Positions 1 to 11,229 of a stretch of DNA of 64,000 nucleotides are shown here, one piece after another. Position numbers and translations under genes: made by a program. Under the pieces are notes generated by a model. It searched no databases. It was not told the DNA's origin and saw nothing but the letters and a program-made list of their open reading frames with translations. The number at the start of each line of letters is the position of its first letter. Positions within the stretch are counted from its first letter, which is position 1. Location of the stretch: NCBI GenBank assembly GCA_003665825.1, contig QPFY01000008.1, forward strand, positions 1,178,001 to 1,242,000. Direction: 5' to 3'. Source of the DNA: Microbotryum silenes-acaulis. Its lineage: Eukaryota > Basidiomycota > Microbotryomycetes > Microbotryales > Microbotryaceae.

Positions 1-1286
1 GCCCAAAGAGTTCAGACAGGAGCCACGAAGCGGCGTGACAGCGGGGTATCGTCGTCGTCGAAGGATCTGGGACGTCGAAGAGCCGTTTTTGCACCTCGGA
101 CAGGGTCAATCGGAGCAAACGCGCGATGTGTCGATCGGACATGTCGAGGATGATTTCTTGCCATGATCCAGCAAAACGTTGGCGCGAGAGGAGAAGGTCA
201 GCAGCAACGGGGAAGGTTGTAGGAGGTAAGAGATGGTACACGGTCGAGTTGAGTAAAGTGGGGATGGCGTCGGGGTGTGGGAGGAGGGTCGAGAGGGTCG
301 TTGAGAGTGAGATGATCGAGTAGGACCGCTCGTCGGTCGTTTTGGACAAGGTGTGTAAGAGCTCGGAGAAGGATCGAGCCCAGTGCTTGGTTTGATAACT
401 GTGAGATGAGATGGGATTACTGAACTTAGGTGCAAAGTCTTCGTGATGGGACCTCCACTTGGAAGAAATTCGGCTCTGACCTGAGGTGCAAATTCTGCGG
501 AACGTTTTGTCCCAGGGTCCCTTTTCCGACGGTCAACTCGCCCATCCTATTGGCGACCAAGATGGGCATCCCCATCAAAGTCTTGAGGATCCTCTCCCAT
601 CGATCTTCCCTGACTTGCATCGACACCCCCTCTTTGGCGAAAATGATGCGATATATCCGCTCGAGGGAGAATTGGGCGACCCATTCGGATAAAAGTTGGA
701 CGACGAGATGAATAGACCGAGTATGGAGGGTTGTTTGACCCGACGATGACTTATGGGTTGATAAACACGAGCAGAGAACTTGGAGTGCTGAAAGGGCGAT
801 CTCGTTGGAGAGGGAGGAAGCGTCGGTGTTGGCTAGGTTCGGGTCGGGAATGAACCAGCTCGAGAGGAGTTGACGGGCGCTTATGGGTGAGCCTTGTAGC
901 TCGGTAGATAGGGCATGTTCCCAATGTGGCCAGATGCGTTCGAGGATGGCCCTTTGTACGAGTGCGAGTTGACGCTTGATGAACTTGGCCGCGTCCTGCG
1001 GTGGTGCAGCTACAGAAGAGGACGAGCCGGTCGAGGAAAGGAGAGAAGAAACCAGCTTTTGAGGGAGTGCACCTAGCTGAACCAATGGCGGGACAAGTAA
1101 TTCAAGCAATTGAACGGTCGAGGTGATGGGGGCCGCCAAGCGTGTGTGTAGTGGAGGCGCAGAGAGGGTGGAAGCCCCTGAGTTGGGGTGGGAACTCGAG
1201 CTCGAGCTGGGGTCGACACTGACTTGTGTAGCGCCCAGCTGCTTGGTGCGGGAGGAGGCAACATCGGTGCTGAAGATTATGGCCAT
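1..1286 (-). CDS. TEL2: TEL2/TELO2-like telomere length regulation protein, partial
   Basis: Likely TEL2, the alpha-helical subunit of the Tel2-Tti1-Tti2 co-chaperone complex that stabilises PIKK kinases (ATM, ATR, TOR). Two exons are visible: 1286-481 and 398-1, the latter open to the window edge. The donor CAG|gtcag and acceptor cacag join in frame, reading LHL then YQTKHW. Support is the alpha-helical, leucine-rich sequence and the stretch around MGMPILVANRMG followed by VPQNLHL, which matches in spacing the LPxxxxNRL...FPQNYF segment of animal TELO2. The start at 1286 (MAIIFSTDV) is preferred; an in-frame ATG at 1400 would add 38 poorly conserved residues. The N-terminal region has a serine-rich linker. 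The gene is divergent from the GST gene. Family assignment is by recalled motif pattern only; another HEAT-repeat protein remains possible. Confidence 0.6.
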
Positions 1287-1492
1287 AGTGTGGGAGGTAG
1301 GGTTTGCATCGCGTTGGAAGGAAAGGAATGTACCGAATGCAAGAGCCGTACACGCGAGGCACGCGCACACCCTCGCACGCGCGCCCGGGAACGACGTCAC
1401 TCACGTCAACTCGGGCGCATACGTTCTACTGTCGCTCTGTCTTTTCCTCTTGCGCTCGCACTTGCGATATCAAAGTCTACCTCTCCTCGAGA
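1287..1492. promoter_or_regulatory. Divergent promoter region between TEL2-like and GST genes
   Basis: About 200 bp separates two divergent start codons (1286 on minus, 1493 on plus). It contains pyrimidine-rich stretches just upstream of the plus-strand ATG. No TATA box is evident. It probably serves both genes; that is inference from geometry. Confidence 0.4.
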
Positions 1493-2868
1493 ATGAAGCT
1501 CACCTACTTCCCCATCCGAGGTAAGCACACACAGTCTCAGGGCCCCAAGGTCTCCACTGATCCCACCAAAACCTCCGGCCTCCGCATCCCGACCTCGTTG
1601 CGGAACCCCCACATCTCCTCGATCGTCCTCACCCTCTCTCGCTCCGGTTCCACAGGTCGAGCCGAACCGATCCTCCTCCTCCTTATCGATTCCGGAACCG
1701 AGTTTGAACACGAAATCCTTCAATACAGGGTGCGCAACTCCCACCGAGGCACTCTGCTCCTTGTGATTCTTCTCTCAATGACGGACGATATGGCGTCGAT
1801 TATTATACGTAGACTTGGGGTGATCTGAAAGCCAGAGGCGAGAATGGGCCGCCCAGTACGTTTTGCTTTCTCTTCAAGGATGCAGCTGTTCTAGATCACT
1901 GAAAATGCTTTGACTTTACATAGACTTCCCCTTTGCGGCCTTGCCCGTCCTCACCTTTGGCCACGGAGCTCGGGGAGGCAATGATACCAAACTCGCCGAG
2001 ACGGGCGCGATCCTCATGTTCCTTGAAGGTCAGTCGGGGGGTTGATTCCGAGATGGAATAGATGCAAGGATGCTGATGTTTACTTTCATGAGTAGGCAAA
2101 TTCGCGGCTGCTGGAACGTCGCCGGTAAGCTTCCGAACAGAAAAAGATTTTTTGACCTCCGAGCGAACCTGATCCGACACCTACTCTTTGTTCCCACACA
2201 GAGTCCACCCGACGCCAAAGCCGTACGTTCCAATCACCACGCCTACTACCACTCTCCTCCACGCTCTCCACTGCTAACCCCCCCCCCCCTCCTCCCCACA
2301 GCGCCTCGAAATGATACGCTGTGCCTCGTCCTTCCTTCTGACCCGTCTCTTCTCCCTCGTCTCCCCCACCTGGCTCGAACCCGCCTCACGAAGGCACCTG
2401 CTACGTTCCTTGATCCACCCTTACCTCTCCTCCCTCTCGCACCACCTCAGTTCAAGTTTCTTCCCGCCTCTCCTAACCCGTCCCTTAACGAATGGTCAAC
2501 CAGGCACTTCATTGAGTCCTGCCGCGGCGACGGCATATACTACCTTATGCTTGATTCAAGAATTATTCCCTCATTCACTGGGACCGGGTCAGAAAGGGGG
2601 TATGATGAAGTATTTCCCACGATGTGAGCAATTACGGACGTCGGTCGAGCAAAGACCTAGGATAAAGGATTGGATCGAGAGTGGGAAAAGGGAGGTCGAA
2701 TGGACGCCTCGTAGTGGAGGGGAGTTGAAAGTGATCAAGGAGATGGCGGATAAGTATGATCGGGTCGAAGAGGTGGAGGAGTTGTTTGGCCACGGTAAGA
2801 AGGGCAGAGGGGAGAGGGTCGGGATGGAGGGGGTGAGGGAGGAGGTCGAGTTGGATACGGGTGTATAG
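1493..2868 (+). CDS. Sigma-class glutathione S-transferase-like protein
   Basis: Cytosolic glutathione S-transferase fold. Exon 1 gives MKLTYFPIR and, spliced to exon 2, forms YFPIRGRAEPILLLL, the signature start of sigma/prostaglandin-D-synthase type GSTs (catalytic Tyr near residue 5). FPFAALPVLTF is the conserved cis-proline strand and ETGAILMFL the gamma-glutamyl site region. The C-terminal helical domain ends with a QRPRIKDWIESGKRE motif typical of the family. Seven exons are inferred: 1493-1520, 1656-1729, 1813-1855, 1924-2028, 2096-2124, 2202-2222 and 2302-2868. All have GT-AG introns and a continuous frame. The sixth exon is only 21 bp. The charged tail after the GST core (about 50 residues) is not seen in typical family members. 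Substrate cannot be inferred. Confidence 0.85.
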
Positions 2869-2936
2869 GGATGGAGCCAGCGGTTCACGTTATCGTATCT
2901 TACAATTCTTTTTGGACGCAATTCAGCCTTGCCATG

Positions 2937-4271
2937 TCATTCCTCGTCACTACTCTCATTAGACCCAATCGAATCATCCTCCTCGTCGTCGTCGTCACTC
3001 TCCTCCTCTTGGACCTTGCCAACATCCCAAGCCCTCTCATCACCTCGCTTACCCCAAACCACCTCCTCCTCTTCTTCTTGATCAGCACCCTTTCTCCGTT
3101 TCCTCTCCAACGAAGGTTTCCCACCCCAAGTCGAAGAACGTTTCTTCACCCCCTCCATCCCAGCAGGTTTACGGAACCCCGACCCAAGCTCCAAGTCCAC
3201 CCCTCCGGAAAAGTTCATCCCTTCTCCATCCTCATCCTCATCCTCATCCTCATCCTCATCCTCATCCTCATCCTCGTCCTCGTCAGCTTCACCAATCATC
3301 CGAGCCTCGACTTTTCCAAACGCGTTGTTCTTTTCCTTCCTCTTCAATTCAGACTTGATCCGACCCGAAGAATCGGAATCCTTTCTCCGAATCAAACTCG
3401 TTGCGGTGATCGACTTGGCGAGGGGGTGATGATTAGGCGAGGCGTTCTTTTTATCAAAAGGTTTTGAATCATCCTTCGGCGTCTTGTCCTTGGTGGATCG
3501 TTCGGTTTTGACTTTGGAGGTACGAGCGAGGGAAATTTGTGGGTTCGTCAAGAGCTATTTCAAAAAAACGAACCCAAAATCAGGATCATCAGGATTCTTT
3601 TCATCATCTTACGGAGTAAGCGGCGAATGGGGGGAAATAACGTAACGTAACCCCTTTTGAAAACGTACCTCAATTTCCTCATTCGCACCGCCGTAAGAAT
3701 ACCTTGCCATCAATGGGAATTGAGAGGTCGAGGTAGAAGCGGAGTTTGAGGTCGAGTTATTAGGTACTGTCGTTGGGGAGTAGGCTTGTTGAATGGAAGG
3801 GAAGTGGAGTAAGGATTGACTGGTGGTGATGAGACGACGTTTCTTGCGCCTTTTTGAAAGGGTCACGTGCGATTAGTTAAGAGTCCGCTCCGATCTCTCT
3901 CGGAATAAGCGAGACGCGAGAGAGAGTTGAAGGAGTTCGATGTTCAGAACGAGAACGTACCCATTGTTCCCGTTCCCGTTCCCCTCCCCCAATCTCGTAC
4001 CCAAAGTCGTCGTCGTCGCGCCTCTCCAAACTTGCCCATCTTGTTCCTGCAAAGAAGTAGAACTTGCCACCACCACTGGTTGCAGTTCCTCACTCGTCAC
4101 CTCCTTCTTCACCCCCTCCTCCTCCTCCTGCTGCCGAACCGTATTCGTATTCGTACTAGTAGGAACGTGGTTAGGTGTTCGCTGCGAAGCGACGACCCTT
4201 TGCATGAACTTGAGGCCCATCGTGCCTTTGGAGAAGGTTCGGGGAGGAGCTGCTGGTGGGGCGGAGGGCAT
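2937..4271 (-). CDS. MPP6: MPP6-like nuclear exosome cofactor
   Basis: Likely M-phase phosphoprotein 6, which links the RNA helicase Mtr4 to the nuclear RNA exosome. The N-terminus (start at 4271) contains FSKGTMGLKFMQR, matching the MPP6 hallmark K(M/F)KFMQR block. Exon 2 carries ARYSYGGANEEIE, matching the GRMSFxGFNPEVE exosome-binding motif. Three exons: 4271-3961, 3849-3669 and 3554-2937, with introns starting gtacg and ending aaaag or aatag. The third exon ends in a basic and acidic tail with an uninterrupted run of about ten Asp-Glu pairs encoded by a CATCCT-type hexamer repeat (about 3226-3282), then KRKRRK-like nuclear signals. The gene is tail-to-tail with the GST gene. Both short motifs in the right order make the assignment good, although most of the protein is low complexity. 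Confidence 0.75.
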
Positions 4272-4625
4272 GGCTTTTATTTTTGGGAGGGGAGAAAGAA
4301 GTGGGTGGGGGCGGTTGAGGGTCTTGCGGGAGGTCAAGGTGAGTTGGGTTGGTGGGGGTGGATGGGGGAAGAGGATGAACGGATTTGAGCCAAAGCGCGC
4401 GGTGGGCTTTCGACGATCCGGGCGGGGTTGCGAATGATCGGGTCATCGCAATGAATTTTTGAGAGCTGCGCACACCTTCTTCGAGTCCATTATCGCAATG
4501 AAAAAAAAAACCATCACAAGATATATACAACACAAAGCACCCATGGAAACCCCCCCTCGAAGCGAAGCCAAGCCCAAAGCCGCTTTCTCGGACAAAAGAT
4601 CCCTCCTCCATCCTCTTATTATCCT

Positions 4626-6055
4626 TCAGCGTCCTCCCCCATTGCGACTTGCGCCTATCCCAACATCCCCATCTGCTCCTGCTCCTTCTACATCCGAATC
4701 TCCTTCCATGACCTTTCCCTTCCCCGTTCCCGTTCTCGTCTCCGTTCCCGTTACCGAAACGGTTTCCTTTGATTTCTTCGGTTCCATCCTCAACACCACA
4801 CCACGCAAGGCCCTTCCCCACTGTACGAAAACAACCACCGCGTTCGAAATCAGTTTTCTCAAAAAATTATTTACCACTCTCTCCAGACCCCCGATCGTAC
4901 TGGACTGACCCCACCTCTCAAAGGTTTCCTACACACTGGACAATGTTTATCCAATTCACCCGGTGGTGGTGGTGGAGGAGGAGGTTGAGGAGGAACTTGT
5001 TGCCTATTCCTATTCGGTGGATGATAAACATCGTAATCATCCAATTCTTCCTCATCGTCGTCGTCGTCTTCGATTCGTTCGTCCCAAGGTGGTGTCCGAT
5101 GATGATGCGCATAAGGTGAACCTCCTCGATGGGATGATTGACCTCGATTATTCCTAGTTGGCGCTCCCCTTGTCCGAGCCCGTCCTCGAGAGGGGTTAAA
5201 AATTCCTCCTGCTGCTGCTGCTGCTACTGCTGCTGGATTTATTCGTCTACCGAAGGCGATACCATTCCCTCCAAAATTCCTTTCGACCTCTGCTACGACT
5301 CGAGGAGGTGGAGGGGTTATTTCCGGACCTGCTAATAAAGCGGCGTGCAAACATGGTGCACAGAAAACGTGTCCGCAAGAAGTGGCGGCGATCGGTACGG
5401 GAGGTCCGAAACAGATTGGACAGGTTAGGTGCGACAGGCTGGTGGGAGGGGTTGAAGTGGGTTGGGAAGGAGATCGAGAGCGGGAGCGGGAGTGGGAGCG
5501 GGGACGGGGACGTTTGGATGGGAGAGGGGTCGGGGGTTGAGGTTGGGAAGAGTGGAGGATGAGCAACGATTCGTCGTCTTGGGCGGGGGAGGATCGTTCG
5601 GCTTGATCGTCGGTCAAGTCCAAAACGGGCGTTTCGGCTCGACGAGAAGTGCTGGTCGTCGCTCGATCGAGAGTTGCTACATTCTGACCACTGCTCTGCA
5701 GCGTTCGCTGGGCGTGGGCGTGGGATTGGGTACGAGTAGTAGTAGTAGTAGCTGCTCCTGCGATGGCAGCGGCGACTTTGGAAGCGGGTCTCATCCCCAC
5801 CGGAGGAGGAAGGCCGCGCTCGTCATCGAAGCCATCGGACTCGGTATCCGGTTCGCGATCGGACTGTGCAGCATGGTCAGCGGTCGGTCGTGCGTCGGTC
5901 GTTCGTGGAGGTGCACCCTCAGCTGGTGAGGAAGCCGAGTTGGGTCGAGTCGAGTCGAGTCGAGGCGTGGCGCGAGCTGCAGCGGATGGCGACACACGAT
6001 TCGAGGAGTGCAGAGTTGAGGTGGAGGTGAATGCTGATGCAGAGGTCGATGCCAT
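4626..6055 (-). CDS. RING-type E3 ligase with SUMO-interaction motif (SLX8/RFP/RNF4-like)
   Basis: Likely nuclear SUMO-targeted ubiquitin ligase. From the start at 6055 (MASTSASAF), residues 143-150 read PVLDLTDD, a strong SUMO-interaction motif, and a possible second one (LLILH) follows. An Arg/Ser-rich stretch precedes the RING. The RING begins CPIC at 212-215 with CGHVFCAPC (227-235). The last metal pair CPVC is only at 372-375, so a 136-residue insert (polyalanine, RG-rich, acidic and polyproline) splits the finger. Exon 1 ends at 4910 and exon 2 runs 4820-4626; the splice gives LRGGWGRALRG, a usual tail for this group. The insert includes an alanine run encoded by GCT-type repeats near 5210-5235. 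Function follows from the SIM plus RING combination and is an inference. Confidence 0.7.
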
Positions 6056-6292
6056 GCGCCACGGCTTGATGGAGACACGCAAGTGGCGGTGGTCAAAACA
6101 ACTTTTCACCCGTCGACGCGAGAGGCCAAGACTAGTATTTGCTCTTGAGCTGAAATTGATGAATAGCCAGAATGGATGACTGATTAGTAAAATGGAGCCC
6201 ACGACGGGCAAGACGGGCAAGACGGGCAAGCCTATAATAACCGCCAAGTCACGCTCCCGCACAACTCTCTCCTCGCGGCTACAATCCACAAG
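6056..6292. promoter_or_regulatory. Divergent promoter region, RING ligase and GCFC gene
   Basis: About 240 bp between two divergent start codons. It contains a short GACGGGCAA triplicate at 6204-6230 and no clear TATA box. Shared promoter by position. Confidence 0.35.
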
Positions 6293-9200
6293 ATGGATCC
6301 AGACGAACCGCTCTCAGCACCCATCATCAAGCGACGCAACCTCAAAGGCGTACGGCCGTCCTCGTCCTCGTCGTCGTCACTTCGTTCTTGGGGTGCTCAA
6401 GTGTCTGACCGCGCGCGTCCGGATCAGGCTGGCTCCGATACGACGTCGGCACCCGGCACTCCGCGTACGGGTAGCACAAAGGGGTTTGGTAGTAGTACGC
6501 TGGATGATGGGGAGGAGCAGGCGGTCGTGTTTCGGAGGACCAAGAACAAGAAAACGCCTCGAGGTGCAGTCTTGGCAGCTTCGACCAAGCCGCCGCCGAT
6601 CAAGTCGAGTTTGAGTATAGCACTCTCGATCGCAGACGAGGTACGTGCATCCCCCCCAAGTAGCTCAAGCATCGTGGGCTGATTCGGGCTTGCCTCCTCC
6701 TAGGATGAAGCCGATTCGTTCGTGCTCACCAAACGAACGTCTTTACCCGCACGAAAACTCCTCTCCGTACCCGACCATCACCCCCCCAACACCACCACCC
6801 AAGCACTCCTCCCTCCAACCTCGACCATATCCCCGCAGAAATCATCCTGGTCCTCGGTCTATTCGAGCGAATACCTCCAAGAATTGAAGAGCGCCACCTT
6901 GTCGACCCCGCCACCAGCGCCGATCACTACGACCTCCACGACCTCGCACGACGATTTAACCCTTTCCAAATTCGCTTCCCGTTTCGCCAGTTCAGACGAT
7001 CGTCAGTCCACTTCAATTCTCACTGCCCCCACGCGCGCCGTGACCTGACTTTCAACAACTCCTTTCCCCCCTTCCTCCTCACAGCCCAACCCGAATCTTC
7101 ACCGATCCCGACCACAGCAGCGATCGCCTCTGCCAAAGCCCGACGAGAACGTATTCGTACCCAAGGACCAGCCAATGATTTCATTTCCCTAGAAATCGCT
7201 CCCTCGAAATCCGGATCCCAATCTCGCCTTGTTAGAGAAGACGATGATTTAGGTGATGATGGGATGGACCGAAGGGCTGATTTTGAAGCTTCTTTGCCTT
7301 TGGGTAAGAAGGCTACGATCGTCAAGAGGAGGGAGGAGAAGGAAGGTATGATGAGGTTGATTGATGAGGCCGAGGAGGAAATGGAGGAAGAGGCCGACGA
7401 TGAGGTGAGGGAGTGGGAGGAGAGACAGTTGGCGAGGGTGAACGAGAGGAGGGGAGCGGAAGAGCACGTGCGTTTTTTCTCTTTCTGTTTCGGACTTGGG
7501 GGCCTTTTTGGCGTGGTTCGGTGGTGTTTGATGATTTATTTATTTTGGCCTTTGTTGATGTACAGACCTCCGCTCAACCGACTTATGTCCCTACGCCGAT
7601 CCCACAAACTTCAACCCTCCCAACCTTATCCAACGTCCAAGCCCGCCTCTCAGCAGGTCTAAACACCCTCGAATCATCCCGAACACTCGACGTCGCTGCG
7701 TTGAACCATTTCGAAAAAGAGAGGAACGAACTCGATATACAAGAAGGGGAATTGCGCTCCGAGGCGATAAAGATCGAGGAGAAGAATAGATGGTTCAACG
7801 ATTTCAAGAACTTTATTGAAGACGTTGCCGCGTTCTTGGATGAGAAGGTCCGTTCGGGGGGGGGGGTTTGGTTTGCGCGCGTGGAGTGCTGAGATTGATG
7901 TTCGTTTCTGATGTTTTTATTTTATTTTACAGTTTCCGGCTTTGGAAAAGATTGAAAAGGAAAACTTGGCGATTCAGAAAGAACGTTACGAGATCGTTTC
8001 GAGGCGGAGGTTCGAGGACGATTCGGATGACGTTGCGCTCTTCACTGGAGCGAGCGTACCTTCGGCTTTCAGTTTGGATCCCAAGGCCTCCCCAGAAGAT
8101 GATGAGGACAAGGACGGGGAAGAGGAAGAAGTGGATGAAATGGGTCGATCGACACGAAGAACGGAAGATCGATTCGGACCGCGATCAGGAGCTCGTGTAG
8201 CTCGTCGCTCAGCTCGAGAACGACGACTGGAAAGTCGAAAAGCCCTTTATCAACCCAACGGAATTGCCTCAACAGCCGAAGAAGACTCCGCAATGTGGAC
8301 CGATGACGATCTCATCTCCGCCGATTCAGCCGACTTGGCAGACGCCTTGACCTCCCTTCAAGACCTCCGTAAAGCGCTCTTCGAGGATGTCAGGGTCGAC
8401 GATTTCAGGGATCCGAATTTGGGGATCAGGAAGAAATTCGAAGAGTGGAGGAGTACGTATAGGGAGGATTATGAGAATGCTTTTGGGGGACTGGCCTTGG
8501 TCGGTGTTTGGGAATTTTGGGCAAGGGTCGAGATGGCGTTATGGAATCCCTTTGGGGTGCGTCCACTGCGGATCTTTGGGGAGGTTTAAGATCATTCGCT
8601 GACGTTCTGTTGGCGTGCGTTGATCTAGATTGATCAATTAGCCAGAACCCCGAGCGGACTAGATTCCTACCATTGGCACTCGAGTCTCACAGCCTTCGGC
8701 CACGCCTCTAACCCCAACGGCGAAGCAGACGACGATTCGCACATGGACGAAGACGATGCCCCTCCAGACGAATCTGCCGAAGTCGTTAATGCGTTGGTCA
8801 CGTCGGTCGTGATACCGAGATTGATCGCTTTGGCGAAAGCTTCGTATGATCCGTGGTCGAAGAAACAAACGATGAAGGCGTTGGCGTTGGTTGATGAGGT
8901 TTCTTATTGCGTGGAGACGACGAGTCCGAAATTCGAAGTAAGAATCGCGACTTTTCTTTGGGATTCGGGAGAAGTATCGAGAAATTCTAACTCCCTCGGC
9001 GTTTTTCAATTGCGCAGTCCCTCGTCCAAGCCTTCCTCACCCGTCTCCAACTCGGCATAATCCAAGCCTCGACACTCATCCTCCCGCATCTGAACCAACT
9101 CAGTCTCCCCTCCAACGCCTTCGACCCCTCGACCTTTCTCGCTCGAGAACGCTTCCTCCTACGCCAACTCAAGCTCTTACGAAACGCTCATAAATGGAGG

Positions 9201-9464
9201 AGGTACGCGAGGAATTATAGATTACCCCTTTCGACCGTGCCTTCAACTTCAACGACGACTCCGCATCAATTCACCGAGATCGGCTCAGGTGCGAGCTTTG
9301 ATGAATTACTTCAACGTGATTTGGTAGCGAAGGTGATGTTACCCGTTATTGAGGCGAGTTGGTCGACGGGCGGCGAGAAAATCGCGGTGAAGGTGTTGAT
9401 GGTTTTTCAGGAGGGGGATTGGATTCCGGCGTTGAGGAGGAGGTTGGAAGGGGGAGGAGAATAG
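6293..9464 (+). CDS. GCFC-domain splicing factor (PAXBP1/GCFC2 family)
   Basis: Nuclear protein of the GC-rich sequence DNA-binding factor family, whose members act in spliceosome assembly or disassembly with DHX15/Prp43. Seven exons are inferred: 6293-6640, 6704-7001, 7085-7467, 7566-7847, 7933-8556, 8629-8937 and 9018-9464. The N-terminus is disordered and Ser-rich, with an early KRRNLKG. The middle has SAKARRERIR and DFISL motifs and a long acidic Glu-rich coiled coil. The C-terminal GCFC region has the typical RRxxRExRR block, FEDV...F..W, and the WNPFG motif (family WNPL) ending exon 5. The length of about 890 residues fits the family. Every junction keeps frame. The specific PAXBP1 versus GCFC2 versus Ntr2 assignment is not resolved. 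Confidence 0.8.
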
Positions 9465-9649
9465 GGTTGGAAGGGGATGAGGTGGTGGTGGTCGTCGTCG
9501 TCGGGGGTTGGATATGAAATACATCGTGAAATTTACCCATATGGGAGATGTTCGACACGGATAACCTGATTAACAGTTGCAGTACGCTAGCATCGTTGCT
9601 TTTCCTCAAGCGAGGCGCGCGTGAGCATCTCAGCTGAATTATGAGTAGA
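9465..9649. other. Intergenic, no feature seen
   Basis: Short spacer after the GCFC gene. It starts with a GTGGTGGTCGTCG simple repeat next to the stop codon. No gene is seen. Confidence 0.4.
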
Positions 9650-10030
9650 TGGTGCTCTAGCTTTGAGTTGAGCTACGACTTCAATGAGTCCGGTGAATCG
9701 TGACGCTGTCCTGACCGGATTGTCGGCCCAAGTGTGAACAAAGGAAAAAGCGTGACACAGTTCAAGGCGCTCTTCCGCGACAAGTGTGTTGGCGACGGGA
9801 TGTCAATGAACTTGCACACCCCCAGATCGGAACTTCGCGCGCCAAGCTAACAGGTCGCAATTCCGCTCGAAGCTCAGATCTGCAAGACCCATTTGAAGCA
9901 CCAGTCAAAACGAATGAGCAAAGAAAAAAAGGTCCTTCCGCGGGAAGCATCAGCCCAGCCTAGGTTCTCGAGCACCGTCCCGCAAAAAAAAAGGGGAGAG
10001 CGAAGTCGAATCCGGGAGACGAATTCGCGG
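9650..10030 (+). pseudogene. Decayed DDE-type transposase fragment
   Basis: This stretch aligns by eye with 41620-41935 of the large transposase gene at 39-44 kb. The shared order includes CCTGA..GATTGTCGGCC, the CTCTTTCGCGACA-like block, GATGTCAACGA..TTGCACAC, GAAGC(T/A)TC, and ATCCGGGAGACGAAT. The frame is broken several times and homology stops near 10030. The remainder up to 10227 is unassigned. It is the 5' member of a decayed two-gene element whose second gene lies at 11950-13010, split by the young palindromic Copia insertion. Confidence 0.65.
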
Positions 10031-10227
10031 GCGCTATTGTCGCTCCGACCGCGGCGAGCGTCTCGTGTCGGGGACAAGTAATACGACGAGTAGTTTCCGA
10101 CTGGACGAAGTTTGTGCTGATCTCTATTGAATCTGAGTAGTGAATATATTAATGGCTTTGGTTTGGGCTTAGGTGCGATTTTCCCCACGACACGGCCCGG
10201 CCCCGCGAAGAAACCGGCGGGGCAGCG

Positions 10228-10650
10228 TGTCATTCGTATATGGTCATATGGGTTGTCCCGTCCTTCATCTGATTATTGTTCCTATTATGGTACTTGGGAT
10301 TGAGCCTAGCGGCGTGTCATTCACTCCTTAGTCGCTCAATCTCCCTACTTTACTAGTCTCTAATCTCTCTCCTTATTAGCTTTACGCTTCACTTTCTAGC
10401 CTTCCGCGAGTCTGTCCCTTAGTCTCTGGCCACTCTGTTCTCGTCCCTGTTCATTGGACTGAGTCGTGGTCATCATCAGGTCAGCTCTTTGGAATCTTAC
10501 CTTACTCTGTTCTCGTCCCTGTTCATTGGACTGAGTCGTGGTCATCATCAGGTCAGCTCTTTGGAATCTTACCTTACTCTGTTCTCGTCCCTGTTCATTG
10601 GACTGAGTCGTGGTCATCATCAGTTACCACTCGAGAACATTTCTGCGACA
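10228..10650 (+). repeat. Copia-A LTR, left copy
   Basis: Begins TGTCATTCGTAT and ends CTGCGACA, giving TGTC/GACA terminal inversion. It is immediately followed by GGTTATGAGCCCC, complementary to the anticodon arm of initiator Met tRNA, the half-tRNA priming site known from Copia. It contains three copies of a 72-bp direct repeat (the last partial) at about 10436-10621, one more than the right LTR. Confidence 0.8.
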
Positions 10651-10837
10651 GGTTATGAGCCCCTCAAGCCACCTAGCCGCTCTGGAGGAAGCGACGGAAA
10701 CGGTCTCCTACAAGATCTACCTTAGCAACACTCCGAACTCCTACGAAGAATGGTCGATTTGGATATCGAACAATCTTCGCCTCGATGATCTTCTGGATGT
10801 CACTACATTGGGCATTCCAGCTATTTTAGAGGACTTC
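10651..10837 (+). pseudogene. Copia-A gag N-terminal fragment, plus arm
   Basis: An ATG inside the primer site opens a frame beginning MSPSSHLAALEEATETV and passing a YEEWSIWI motif, like the W-containing start of Copia gag. It stops where the palindrome arm ends (ILEDF). There is no protease, integrase or polymerase here. Confidence 0.6.
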
Positions 10838-11229
10838 ATAACCTGCGAAAGACGCTGGGTAAGACCGAGTGAGGAACGGTGGACCAAAGCGAAAGGCGCT
10901 GGGTAAGACCGAAGACGAGAGACGATAGACCGGAGTACGCCGGGGAATATCGTTGAAGAGAGGCGATGGGTTGGTGTACGAAGCCAACAGGATCGCAGAC
11001 GAGACGATGGACCGGAGTACGCCGGGGAACAATCGTAAAATGAAAGGCGATGGATCGATGTACAAAGTCGATATGATCGCAGACGGTAAAAACGGTGGAT
11101 CGAGTTGGAAAAACCTGATAGGACCAGACGAGAGACGGTGGATCGGATTGAAAAAATACCGATAAGACCATGGAAAATAGAGACGGTGGATCGGATTGAG
11201 TTGCCGATATGACCGAATGTGTGGATCAG
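10838..11229. repeat. Minisatellite-like spacer between the palindrome arms
   Basis: Degenerate tandem units of about 80-85 bp carry recurring CGGAGTACGCCGGGGAA and GACGGTGGATCGGA motifs. It begins with ATAACCTG, which is the complement of the primer-site/LTR junction and may mark the strand-switch point. No gene is recognised. Confidence 0.55.

Noticed and set aside
3226..3282. Perfect ATCCTC-type hexamer run as a possible microsatellite or regulatory element
   Set aside because: It is in frame within the MPP6 third exon and encodes alternating Asp-Glu, so it is explained as coding low complexity.
4171..4821. 216-residue minus-strand frame with GNGNGDENGNG repeats
   Set aside because: Shadow frame over the RING ligase last exon and the 5' part of MPP6; the splice into WGRALRG gives a better protein ending at 4626.
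9965..10035. Possible tRNA-like TCGAATCCGGGA segment
   Set aside because: It aligns with coding sequence of the transposase at 41.9 kb (ERTRIRETN region).
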